A stretch of DNA of 64,000 nucleotides from Bacillota bacterium (GTDB lineage: Bacteria > Bacillota > Clostridia > Peptostreptococcales > Anaerovoracaceae), in NCBI GenBank assembly GCA_019420305.1, contig JAHZHL010000033.1, positions 1 through 64,000 of the forward strand, in the 5' to 3' direction. The notes under the pieces were generated by a model, which ran no database searches, was not told the origin of the DNA, and was given only the letters and a program-made list of their open reading frames with translations. Position 1 is the stretch's first letter; each line of letters begins with the position of its first letter. Below, one piece after another: positions 1 to 7,290 of this stretch. The position numbers and the translations under genes are program-made.

Positions 1-1583
1 GGCGGTGTCAAGTTGTTGTGGAGTTTTTGGTTGACAGATCCAAAATGATTATCATCTAGCTTAGCGGTATGCCTCTGTTCATGCTAAGGCTTCTGATCAG
101 TGTCTGGGTCCCGCTGCTTCCATCGAAAACAGGCTCTCTCCTCTCAAATATGCTGAAATCAATCGCTCCCTCGCAGGCCTCCTCTATGATCCGTTCTGCA
201 TATTCACCATAGCTGCCTTTTCCTCTGTCTTTGTCCTTGAAATCCCTCGCTTCTATCTTTCCTCGGTTCTTTATGTATATCCTCTGCTTCGTCAGTTTCC
301 CCAGCCCTTCTTCGCTCCATCCAAGCGGGTCCCTGCTGAATCTCTCCGAAAGTATATGGCTTACCTGCCCCTCTGTGCAGCTTCCAACTTCTCCATATAT
401 CATCCTGTTCCTTATTGCTTCATAATTTCCAAACAGGTATTTCCCCAGTTCCGATACGAACTCCTTATCCTTCCCATCTTCGCTCGCTTCGCAGAGACTC
501 TGTATGATCCTGTCCAGCTTCTTCCTGTCATCCTCTTCTATCGCTTCTTTGATCCGCCTCCTCAGCTTCCTGTTTGGAAAGCGGCTGGCTGCTTCTTTCA
601 GCCTCTTCTCCAGATGGAATCCATCCATCAGCCTTTTCACATTCGAGAAATTCTCAAGTCCATTCTTTATCCATTGTCCTCCATCTCCGTGCACATATAT
701 ATTCTCCACTATATCCAGCTCATAGCTTGCCCCTATGTAGCCCTCTACGCTTTTCCACAGTTCCTTTGTGCTAAATTTCTCATCTACAAAATGCACCGCT
801 TCCTTCGTCCGATTTCTTCCCTTGCTCTCTTCCTCTACTCCCTCTGTTACCGTAATTAGCGGCACCATCTTGCTTTTCTTACCTTTTTCCTTCCCTTCTT
901 TCTGCATGTGTACATGGTCTTCATCGGCGAATATGTGCAGTTCCTTTACTCTACGTTTCGGCTTTCCGACCTCCGCCTCCTTTTCTATCCCCCCCAGACG
1001 TAGGATGCTGTTTCTCACGCTCTGTCTACTCACTTCTCCTCCTGCTACGATTTGAGCGCTTTTTGCGTACGACACTTCTGTTGCAAGGCTTACAAGTTTT
1101 GCACTCACCCCGTCCGATACTCGCTCATATTCTCGCAAACCTATTACATGGTCCAGCAAGTAGACATACTCATCATTCTTTTTGTCATAGTAGTAATCCC
1201 TTGAGATATCAAGTCGCCCGAGTTCTGTCAGCAGACTTCGACCTCGTTCCTTTTCCTTGAGGACAAGGCCTTCCTCTTTTCTCCGTCTCTTGTCATTACG
1301 GATCTGCCTGTTCAACTGAACCGTGATCTCCTCGATCATCTCCACGGCAGCTTCTTTGCAGTCACCCAGGACTGCGCTTGACAGGGCATCGATATCAGAA
1401 ATCCCTCCGGAATATGCTTTCTCCAATATTTTGTTGATGAGTTTTTTTGCGATTTGTTGTATAATTGTTTCCATAAGAGACCAGTTCCTTTCGTGAGTTT
1501 TTGTGGTGAAAACTATTTTATCATTTTGGAACTGTCTCTTTTTATTTCTCTCTCAAAAATTCCACAATTATTTTACACTATCC
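1..1583 (-). mobile_element. ISLre2-family insertion sequence (approximate ends)
   Basis: The element contains a full-length UPF0236/ISLre2 transposase on the minus strand. Imperfect inverted repeats flank it. An inner pair lies at 33-49 and 1520-1536 (16 of 17 matching). An outer pair runs from about 1-29 and 1554-1583, with TTGTGG-TTTTTG cores. The left outer repeat begins at the very first base of the window, so the true left end may lie at or before position 1. I could not see a target-site duplication because the left flank is missing. Confidence 0.7.
56..1474 (-). CDS. ISLre2-family transposase (UPF0236)
   Basis: A 472-residue protein with the layout of ISLre2 transposases. It has an N-terminal helical region with a basic stretch near residues 60-75 and a central conserved block, DEDHVHMQKEGK followed by the DGGQWIKNGL motif near residue 265, thought to belong to the nuclease core. 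A long basic C-terminal half follows. The start is supported by an AAGGA box upstream (CGAAAGGAACTGGTCTCTT). The length is usual for the family and no frameshift is seen, so the element may be active. It is oriented away from the neighbouring SMR genes. Confidence 0.85.
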   Translation of the reverse strand: METIIQQIAKKLINKILEKAYSGGISDIDALSSAVLGDCKEAAVEMIEEITVQLNRQIRNDKRRRKEEGLVLKEKERGRSLLTELGRLDISRDYYYDKKNDEYVYLLDHVIGLREYERVSDGVSAKLVSLATEVSYAKSAQIVAGGEVSRQSVRNSILRLGGIEKEAEVGKPKRRVKELHIFADEDHVHMQKEGKEKGKKSKMVPLITVTEGVEEESKGRNRTKEAVHFVDEKFSTKELWKSVEGYIGASYELDIVENIYVHGDGGQWIKNGLENFSNVKRLMDGFHLEKRLKEAASRFPNRKLRRRIKEAIEEDDRKKLDRIIQSLCEASEDGKDKEFVSELGKYLFGNYEAIRNRMIYGEVGSCTEGQVSHILSERFSRDPLGWSEEGLGKLTKQRIYIKNRGKIEARDFKDKDRGKGSYGEYAERIIEEACEGAIDFSIFERREPVFDGSSGTQTLIRSLSMNRGIPLS

Positions 1584-1608
1584 AGCCGGGGGACAGACGT
1601 AAATTACG

Positions 1609-1652
1609 AAAATGTGCACAATTTTGTCTATCAGCTAAATTTGTACACATTC
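1609..1652. repeat. Inverted repeat with TGTG(T/C)ACA arms
   Basis: Arms GAAAATGTGCACAATTT (1609-1625) and AAATTTGTACACATTC (1637-1652) face each other across a short loop. The same AATGTGTACAA-type arms recur at 1785-1831 and 46868-46912. There is no clear T-run here, so this copy is a weaker terminator candidate. It lies just outside the ISLre2 right end. Confidence 0.4.
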
Positions 1653-1784
1653 ACTTATCTTGTCATCGGAGAATTCCTGTTGTGATCGGGTCGAAATTTG
1701 TCGATTTTAATCGAAGGAAGAATAGTTACACCTTTATGTTTATAATTATTCTGCTCTTTCCCGAATCCAACCTCTTTGATTGCG

Positions 1785-1831
1785 AAAAAATGTGTACAAC
1801 CAAAATTTTCCCTTCCTTTGTACACATTTTT
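1785..1831. terminator. Hairpin with AAAAATGTGTACAA arms, likely SMR operon terminator
   Basis: Left arm AAAAAATGTGTACAA (1785-1799) and right arm TTTGTACACATTTTT (1817-1831) form a near-perfect stem with A/T runs at both ends, so it could terminate in either direction. It sits 74 bases downstream of the stop of the minus-strand SMR gene pair. An almost identical pair of arms is found at 46868-46912. Confidence 0.6.
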
Positions 1832-1904
1832 ATGGTTTTAAACGGTTCGGTCTTCTTTTGAGATGTATAAAGTCCTCAATGGATTCTCCTTCCTTTGCCC
1901 TCTT

Positions 1905-2219
1905 TTACGCGCTGAGCCGCAGTCCAATCACGCCTACCAGAATCAGCCCCATGAACATCAGCTTCTTCCATTCTCTGCTTTCTTTGAACACAAAAATACC
2001 GAAAAGCACGTTAAACACAGTTCCCAGGCCGGTCCACACCGCATAGGCAATCCCCAACGGCAGCGTCTTGATGGCCACCGATAAAAGAAAAATACTCATT
2101 GATACCGTAATTATGGTCAGAATTGTGTATTTTATGTTCTTAAATCCGTCTGAAAGCTTCATAAACACAGTAAATCCCAGTTCACAAAAGGAAGCGCAAA
2201 TCAAAACGATCCACATCAT
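1905..2219 (-). CDS. SMR-family guanidinium/multidrug exporter, subunit 2
   Basis: A 104-residue four-helix membrane protein of the small multidrug resistance family. Four hydrophobic segments are visible, and the essential glutamate sits in helix 1 (SFCELGFTVFMK, Glu13). The start overlaps the stop of the upstream SMR gene by four bases, so the two are translationally coupled and probably form a heteromeric transporter like YkkCD/EbrAB. The guanidine-I riboswitch upstream points to guanidinium (Gdx-type) as the substrate. That substrate is inferred from context; the protein alone would not separate Gdx from Qac-type exporters. Confidence 0.85.
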   Translation of the reverse strand: MMWIVLICASFCELGFTVFMKLSDGFKNIKYTILTIITVSMSIFLLSVAIKTLPLGIAYAVWTGLGTVFNVLFGIFVFKESREWKKLMFMGLILVGVIGLRLSA

Positions 2220-2581
2220 TTTTCTTCCGCCCCCTTCCCATCTTCTTTGCCGTCGCAGAATTTAATTCCCACAATCCCTGTCATAAGAATAATCAGCGAA
2301 ATGATTTTTAGAACGCTGATACTTTCTCCAAGGGCCAGAATCCCGATGATTGAGGTGCCCGCGATTCCCAGGCCGGTAAAGACCCCGTAGGACATTCCGA
2401 TTCCAAACACGCGCACTGCCCGTTCCAGCAGAAAAAAGCTGGCCGCGATAAAAATGACCGCCAGGATCGCAGGACCGACTTCGGAAAATCCATGGGACTC
2501 TTTCAGAAAATATCCCCATACAAACTCTATAAGGCCCGCTATGATAAGGCAGACCCAAGCAATTTTTCGTTCGTTCTTCAT
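2216..2581 (-). CDS. SMR-family guanidinium/multidrug exporter, subunit 1
   Basis: A 121-residue SMR transporter with four predicted transmembrane helices. The conserved helix-1 glutamate lies in GLIEFVWGYFLKESHG (about residue 19), and a charged C-terminal tail follows. I chose the start at 2581 (MKNERKIAWV) because AAGGAGG lies just upstream; an in-frame ATG at 2602 would put that box inside the gene. It is the first gene of a two-gene operon behind a guanidine-I riboswitch, which strongly suggests a guanidinium efflux role. Together with the next gene it resembles B. subtilis ykkCD. Confidence 0.87.
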   Translation of the reverse strand: MKNERKIAWVCLIIAGLIEFVWGYFLKESHGFSEVGPAILAVIFIAASFFLLERAVRVFGIGMSYGVFTGLGIAGTSIIGILALGESISVLKIISLIILMTGIVGIKFCDGKEDGKGAEEK

Positions 2582-2628
2582 ACATCCTCCTTTTCCGCAC
2601 AAAGGAACCCGGAAAAAGCATACTTTAC

Positions 2629-2731
2629 TTCTCCCGGGCTTTTATCCCTCCGTGCAGCCGTTTTTTGGCCGTTTTCTCTCGGACCAGCCCGGCAACGCAG
2701 AATCACCAGCGGAACCCTAGAAAACATTACT
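2629..2731 (-). promoter_or_regulatory. Guanidine-I (ykkC) riboswitch
   Basis: Read on the minus strand, the leader carries the hallmark blocks of the ykkC class in order: CTAGGGTTCCG, then GGCTGGTCCGAGAGAAA, then ACGGAGGGATAAAAGCCCGG. These are the conserved segments of the guanidine-I aptamer. A stem between GCCCGGG and CCGGGTT follows just before the ribosome-binding site and could act as the expression platform, although its T-run is weak. The gene pair below it encodes SMR exporters, the classic target. Confidence 0.93.
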
Positions 2732-2737
2732 AACGTG

Positions 2738-2766
2738 AGTATACGATAAAAACGATACGCCGTCAA
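2738..2766 (-). promoter_or_regulatory. Sigma-A-type promoter for the SMR operon
   Basis: On the minus strand, TTGACG (2761-2766) and TATACT (2738-2743) are separated by exactly 17 bases. Transcription would begin near 2731, immediately before the guanidine-I aptamer. Confidence 0.75.
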
Positions 2767-2796
2767 CCCTGCTGAAAAGGGCGATGTTCCGGCGCG

Positions 2797-3372
2797 CTAT
2801 TCCACAATAATCCCCGAAGCCGTCAGCAGGCGCACAGCCTCCGGGAAGGAAAATTTCGCTTTTTTCAGCTTATTATTTTCCAATGAAATTCCGTACCCTG
2901 CCGCGTCCCGAAAGTCCGCGCCTGTCAGGTTATTTTGCTGAAAGTCCGTCTGTTCCAGAACAGCTCGGCGAAAGGAACTTTCCCGCAGATCACATCCCTG
3001 AAAGCTGCTTCCTGTCAGATCACAGTTTTCAAAGCAGGATTTTCTCATCTTAAAATTCACAAAAAGATTATACTTTAACGTACAGTCTTCAAACGAGGAA
3101 AAGGGCAATAAAATCTGATTTTCCTCTGTTATCTCGTTCCACGCGATTCCCACCAGGGAGCAGTCGTGAAACCGGTTGTCCGCCGCATTGGTAAACTGAA
3201 ATCGGTTATTTAAAACTGTGCAGTTCTCAAAAGTGCAATGCCTGAACGTACAATGGCGAAATTCGGTCTCATAAACTCCACAGTTCCGAAACACACAATC
3301 GGAAAACCGGTAATCTTCAAAGGTCTTCGCCTCATATTGAAGATTCTCGAAAATTTCCTCTTCATAAAACAT
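2797..3372 (-). CDS. Pentapeptide-repeat protein
   Basis: A 191-residue protein made largely of A(D/N)LXX-type pentapeptide repeats, with F or L at every fifth position (for example FRHCTFRHCTFENC and LTGSSFQGCDLRESSF). Such proteins fold into a right-handed quadrilateral beta-helix. A region near residues 75-105 breaks the pattern, as in Qnr-type proteins that carry loops. Qnr/MfpA relatives mimic DNA and protect gyrase, but many pentapeptide proteins have unknown roles, so no gyrase function is claimed. AGGAGG lies upstream of the start. The gene is monocistronic and divergent from the nitroreductase. Confidence 0.8.
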   Translation of the reverse strand: MFYEEEIFENLQYEAKTFEDYRFSDCVFRNCGVYETEFRHCTFRHCTFENCTVLNNRFQFTNAADNRFHDCSLVGIAWNEITEENQILLPFSSFEDCTLKYNLFVNFKMRKSCFENCDLTGSSFQGCDLRESSFRRAVLEQTDFQQNNLTGADFRDAAGYGISLENNKLKKAKFSFPEAVRLLTASGIIVE

Positions 3373-3532
3373 TCCACATTCCTCCTTTTGTCCATTCTAG
3401 CAGAACCTGCCCCGGATTTCCACGTCTTTGAAATATCTCTCGCCCTTGCCCGGCGCCGATCCCGGTGCTATAATGTGGGAAACCGACGGAGCAGCCACAT
3501 GCTCCCCAATATACGGAAAGGAGAAGACACAC

Positions 3533-4054
3533 ATGAACAATCCGATTTTAGAAAACATCCGAACAAGGCGTTCCCTCCGCAAATATAAAGAAGCGCAGAT
3601 TACAGAGGATGAACTGAACACCGTGCTGGAGGCAGGTACTTACGCGCCTTCCGGAAGGGGACTTCAATCTCCGATCCTCGTCGCCGTACAGGACCCGGAA
3701 ACAAAGAAGCGCCTCATCAAAATGAACGCGGAGATCCTGGGAACCGATACAGATCCTTACTATGGCGCGCCGACGCTTATTCTGGTTTTCGCGCCTGTGG
3801 ATCGAACCACCTATATCGAAGACGGGAGCTGTGTTTTAGACACGATGATGCTGGCGGCCCATTCCATCGGACTCGCGTCCTGCTGGATTCACAGAGAAAA
3901 AGAAATGTTCGCCACGACAGAGGGAAAAGCGCTGATGAAAAAATGGGGTGTTCCTGAAAATTTCAACGGGATCGGAGCGCTGGCCCTGGGGTACGCGGAC
4001 GGCCCGCTTCCACAGGCTCCGCAGCGAAAAGAGGGGCGTATTATTCGAATCTGA
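3533..4054 (+). CDS. Nitroreductase-family FMN oxidoreductase
   Basis: A 173-residue nitroreductase-fold protein. The N-terminal IRTRRSLRKYKEAQITEDEL block supplies the FMN-phosphate-binding arginines, and TYAPSGRGLQSP is the typical flavin loop. SIGLASCWIHR and a C-terminal LGYADGP complete the signature. The start at 3533 follows AAGGAG (3518-3523); in-frame codons further upstream run through intergenic-looking sequence. Enzymes of this family reduce nitroaromatics, quinones or flavins with NAD(P)H, and the substrate cannot be told from sequence. No operon partner is evident. Confidence 0.88.
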   Translation: MNNPILENIRTRRSLRKYKEAQITEDELNTVLEAGTYAPSGRGLQSPILVAVQDPETKKRLIKMNAEILGTDTDPYYGAPTLILVFAPVDRTTYIEDGSCVLDTMMLAAHSIGLASCWIHREKEMFATTEGKALMKKWGVPENFNGIGALALGYADGPLPQAPQRKEGRIIRI

Positions 4055-4118
4055 TGCTCCGACTTATTTACTTAACACAAAATTTACAATGGAATTTAGT
4101 TGTTTTCACAAAAAGCAC

Positions 4119-4147
4119 TTTACATTCTGCTTTCTCCGTGGTAAAAT
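4119..4147 (+). promoter_or_regulatory. Promoter of the aromatic amino-acid operon
   Basis: TTTACA (4119-4124) and TAAAAT (4142-4147) are separated by 17 bases. The inferred transcript start near 4154 leaves a short 5' segment with a GAGAGAGG ribosome-binding site before the leader peptide ATG at 4177. Confidence 0.7.
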
Positions 4148-4176
4148 GCAGACAGATTATTGAGAGAGGTCAAAAA

Positions 4177-4272
4177 ATGTTAAAGAAAAGTTTCGCATTT
4201 GCAGCTGAATATTTTTACTTTTACTTTACTTTCTTTTTTAAGGGTAAGGTGAATTTTGCTGCAATGAGATAA
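4177..4272 (+). CDS. Phe/Tyr-rich leader peptide of the aro operon
   Basis: A 31-codon ORF starting at ATG 4177 with GAGAGAGG upstream. Residues 12-21 read YFYFYFTFFF, nine aromatic residues out of ten, and the whole peptide has nine Phe and three Tyr. It precedes aroF and is followed by a perfect terminator hairpin at 4309-4340. Codons 24-27 contain AGGTGAATTT (4247-4256), which can pair with AAATTCACTT inside the terminator. This layout is that of ribosome-mediated attenuation: slow decoding of Phe/Tyr codons would favour the antiterminator. No protein function beyond regulation is expected. Confidence 0.85.
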   Translation: MLKKSFAFAAEYFYFYFTFFFKGKVNFAAMR

Positions 4273-4308
4273 CTCGAAACAACAGGACCAATCGAAAGTT
4301 GAGAGATT

Positions 4309-4340
4309 CTCCGCAAGTGAAATTCACTTGCGGAGTTTTT
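4309..4340 (+). terminator. Attenuator terminator upstream of aroF
   Basis: Arms CTCCGCAAGTG and CACTTGCGGAG form an 11-bp perfect stem with an AAATT loop, followed by TTTTT. It lies between the Phe/Tyr leader peptide and aroF. The loop and start of the 3' arm (AAATTCACTT, 4320-4329) are complementary to 4247-4256 in the leader ORF, giving mutually exclusive structures. Confidence 0.88.
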
Positions 4341-4358
4341 AATTTAAGGAGAGGAAAA

Positions 4359-5369
4359 ATGATTATTATTTTAAAAGACAATCCGGAAGAAAAACAATTA
4401 GAAAACCTGATTTCCTGGCTCAAGAGCATGGATCTGGACATTCATTTCAGCAAGGGGGAAAACACTACCATCCTTGGACTGATCGGCGATACGTCCGCTG
4501 TCGACATTGATCTCATTAACGCTCTGGATATTGTGGAAACCGTAAAGAGAGTCCAGGAGCCGTACAAGAACGTAAACCGCAAATTTCATCCCAAAGACAC
4601 GGTTGTGGATGTCGCGGGCGCCAAAATCGGCGGAGGAAACTTCCAGATCATCGCGGGCCCCTGTTCCGTTGAATCCAGAGAACAGGTCTGCCAGATCGCG
4701 AAAGATGTAAAGAAATCCGGAGCGCGCCTGTACCGCGGCGGCGCTTTCAAACCGAGAACGTCCCCTTACGCGTTCCAGGGAATGCGCGCGGAAGGAATCA
4801 ATCTGCTGTTGGAGGCAAAAAAAGAATCCGGACTTCCTATTGTTACCGAAGTTATGGATCTTTCCCATCTTCCGCTCTTTGAAGATGTGGACGTCATTCA
4901 GGTCGGAGCGAGAAATATGCAGAATTTCGAGCTTCTGAAAGAGCTCGGCCATGTCAACAAGCCGATCCTCTTAAAACGCGGCCTTTCCAGCACACTGAAA
5001 GAGTTGCTGATGAGCGCTGAGTACATCATGGCCGGCGGCAATGAAAACATCATCCTCTGCGAACGGGGGATCCGAACTTTTGAGACCGCGACCAGAAACA
5101 CTCTGGATCTGGCGGCTGTTCCGCTTTTAAAGACCATGACCCATCTGCCGATTATTGTCGATCCGAGCCACGCCACCGGAATTTCTTCTCTGGTAAAACC
5201 AATGGCCATGGCAGCGGCGGCAGCGGGCGCGGACGGCCTGATGATCGAAGTGCACAACGATCCGCCTCACGCGCTGTGCGACGGAGCTCAATCCCTGACA
5301 CCGGAAGAGTTCGATGATGTCGTCAAGGCAGTTAACGCTATTCTCCCCCACGCATACAAAGGACAGTGA
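4359..5369 (+). CDS. aroF: 3-deoxy-7-phosphoheptulonate (DAHP) synthase
   Basis: A 336-residue type I-beta DAHP synthase, which condenses PEP and erythrose-4-phosphate as the first shikimate-pathway step. Residues 1-70 form a ferredoxin-like regulatory domain (MIIILKDNPEE...), as in the Thermotoga enzyme where Tyr/Phe bind. The barrel follows with IIAGPCSVESREQ, the RGGAFKPRTSPYAFQG phosphate/PEP loop, LLKRGLSSTLKE and IVDPSHATG. The start at 4359 is set by AAGGAGAGG just after the attenuator. First gene of the operon, so both transcription (leader peptide) and probably activity (N-domain) respond to aromatic amino acids. Confidence 0.95.
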   Translation: MIIILKDNPEEKQLENLISWLKSMDLDIHFSKGENTTILGLIGDTSAVDIDLINALDIVETVKRVQEPYKNVNRKFHPKDTVVDVAGAKIGGGNFQIIAGPCSVESREQVCQIAKDVKKSGARLYRGGAFKPRTSPYAFQGMRAEGINLLLEAKKESGLPIVTEVMDLSHLPLFEDVDVIQVGARNMQNFELLKELGHVNKPILLKRGLSSTLKELLMSAEYIMAGGNENIILCERGIRTFETATRNTLDLAAVPLLKTMTHLPIIVDPSHATGISSLVKPMAMAAAAAGADGLMIEVHNDPPHALCDGAQSLTPEEFDDVVKAVNAILPHAYKGQ

Positions 5370-5371
5370 CC

Positions 5372-6220
5372 ATGGGAACAATGAAAATCGCCATTATCGG
5401 ACTGGGGTTAATCGGCGGCTCCATGGCAAAAGCAATCAAGGAAAACACCAGCCATACAGTGTACGGCTATGACAAAAATGATACCGTCGAAAAAAAGGCT
5501 CTGCTGCTCGGAGCGATCGATGAAGTTCTTACGGACGAAATTCTCAGTCAGTGCGATCTGACACTGATAGCCCTCTATCCTCAGGCAGCAGTAGACTTTA
5601 TCCGGAAAAAGCAGGAAATTTTCAAAAAAAGCTCCATCGTGTTGGACTGCTGCGGAGTCAAGCGGATCGTTTGCAGACAGGTGGAACCTATCGCGCTGAA
5701 ACAGGGATTTGTCTTCATCGGCGGCCATCCCATGGCAGGCCTGGAGCACTCAGGATTCGATCACGCGAAAAAGGCGCTTTTTAAAGACGCGTCCATGATT
5801 CTGACGCCTACCAAAGGGAGCATTCAGGATGTGGAAAAGGTAAAAGATCTGTTTACCGCAATCGGCTTTACGAATATCCAAATCGCGACGCCGGAAGAAC
5901 ACGATCAGATGATTGCCTTCACTTCCCAGCTTGCACATGTTGTTTCCAGCGCGTATATCAAAAGCCCCGCGGCCATGAAACACCAGGGTTTTTCCGCCGG
6001 AAGCTACAAGGATCTAACCAGGGTCGCCAAGCTGAATGAAGATATGTGGACAGAATTGTTTCTAGACAATCCGGAATTCCTCACGGAGGAAATCGACGGA
6101 ATCGCCCGGCGTCTGGAGGAATACAGCCGCGCCATTAAGGATCGGGATGCCGAAACTCTGCGCGCGCTGTTAAGGGACGGGCGTGAAAAGAAAGCTTTCA
6201 TTGATGGAGAAATATTTTAA
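5372..6220 (+). CDS. tyrA: Prephenate dehydrogenase
   Basis: A 282-residue enzyme that oxidises prephenate to 4-hydroxyphenylpyruvate in tyrosine synthesis. It opens with a Rossmann motif (KIAIIGLGLIGGSMAKAI), contains the GGHPMAGLEHSG substrate loop with its conserved histidine, and ends in the helical dimerisation domain. There is no C-terminal ACT domain, so feedback must act elsewhere. ATG 5372 is preferred because AAAGGA lies nine bases upstream; GTG 5366 is too close to that box. Two bases separate it from the aroF stop. Confidence 0.93.
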   Translation: MGTMKIAIIGLGLIGGSMAKAIKENTSHTVYGYDKNDTVEKKALLLGAIDEVLTDEILSQCDLTLIALYPQAAVDFIRKKQEIFKKSSIVLDCCGVKRIVCRQVEPIALKQGFVFIGGHPMAGLEHSGFDHAKKALFKDASMILTPTKGSIQDVEKVKDLFTAIGFTNIQIATPEEHDQMIAFTSQLAHVVSSAYIKSPAAMKHQGFSAGSYKDLTRVAKLNEDMWTELFLDNPEFLTEEIDGIARRLEEYSRAIKDRDAETLRALLRDGREKKAFIDGEIF

Positions 6221-7290
6221 TGGAAAAGATAACGATAACAGCCTCGAAAACATATGATGTCCTGACCGGCTCCGGACTCCTGCCGCGGGCAGGGGCCTAT
6301 ATCCGGCAGGCTCTGGGCGAAAAGGTCCGGAAAATTTGCGTTGTAACAGACAGCAATGTCGCTCCTCTTTACAGCGATGCACTGATTTCCTCTCTGGAGG
6401 AATCCGGTTTTGTCGCGGTAAAATTCCTCTTTGCCGCCGGGGAAGCTTCCAAAAACCTGCGGACGCTGTCAGATCTCTTGGAATTTCTGGCACAGCGGCA
6501 GCTGACCCGTTCGGATGCCCTTGTTGCTCTCGGAGGAGGCGTTACCGGAGATCTGACGGGTTTCGCCGCCGCCTCCTATCTCCGGGGAATTCCTTTTGTC
6601 CAGGTTCCCACAACCCTGCTTGCCGCGGTAGACTCTTCAGTCGGCGGAAAAACCGGTGTCAATCTGGAAGCCGGCAAAAATCTGGCCGGAGCCTTCTGGC
6701 AGCCGTCTCTGGTTCTCTTTGACACGGATACCATGGCGACGCTGTCCCAGGATCTGCTCCTGGACGGCGCTGCGGAGGCGATTAAAGCCGGAGCGATCGC
6801 GGATAAAGAACTGCTTTCCTATATCCGGGAGAAACCGGATCTAAAAGATCCCGCGGTCATCACCCATCTCAGCGGCCGGGCCATTGAAATTAAACGCCGG
6901 GTGGTTCAGGAGGACGAAAGAGATACCGGAGCGCGCCAGCTTTTAAATTTCGGTCACACCCTCGGACATGCCATTGAAAAGTGCAGCGGATTTTCTGTCA
7001 GCCACGGACACGCGGTCGCCATCGGGATGGTAATCGAATCCCGCGCGGCGCTTCAATTTGGCTGGTCCCGGGAAGACTGTGCCGCTCCGCTCAGTGAAAT
7101 TCTGAAAAAGTTCGGCTTTCCGCTGGACTGCCCCTACAGCGCGAGCCAGCTCACGCAGGCGGCGCTGAGTGATAAAAAACGCCAGGGCGATAGGCTTACA
7201 CTGGTGTTCCCGGTTGCACAGGGAGACTGTCAGCTGAAAGAGCTTCCCGTCTCCCGTCTGGAAGAATTTATAAAGGCAGGTCTGTCATGA
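6220..7290 (+). CDS. aroB: 3-dehydroquinate synthase
   Basis: A 356-residue NAD- and metal-dependent enzyme converting DAHP to 3-dehydroquinate. The NAD-binding GGGVTGDLTGFAAASYLRG and PTTLLAAVDSSVGGKTGVN motifs, and the metal-ligand stretches LNFGHTLGHAIE and SHGHAVAIGM, are intact. The length matches the family. The start codon overlaps the tyrA stop by one base and the stop overlaps the aroA start, showing tight translational coupling. Confidence 0.96.
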   Translation: MEKITITASKTYDVLTGSGLLPRAGAYIRQALGEKVRKICVVTDSNVAPLYSDALISSLEESGFVAVKFLFAAGEASKNLRTLSDLLEFLAQRQLTRSDALVALGGGVTGDLTGFAAASYLRGIPFVQVPTTLLAAVDSSVGGKTGVNLEAGKNLAGAFWQPSLVLFDTDTMATLSQDLLLDGAAEAIKAGAIADKELLSYIREKPDLKDPAVITHLSGRAIEIKRRVVQEDERDTGARQLLNFGHTLGHAIEKCSGFSVSHGHAVAIGMVIESRAALQFGWSREDCAAPLSEILKKFGFPLDCPYSASQLTQAALSDKKRQGDRLTLVFPVAQGDCQLKELPVSRLEEFIKAGLS

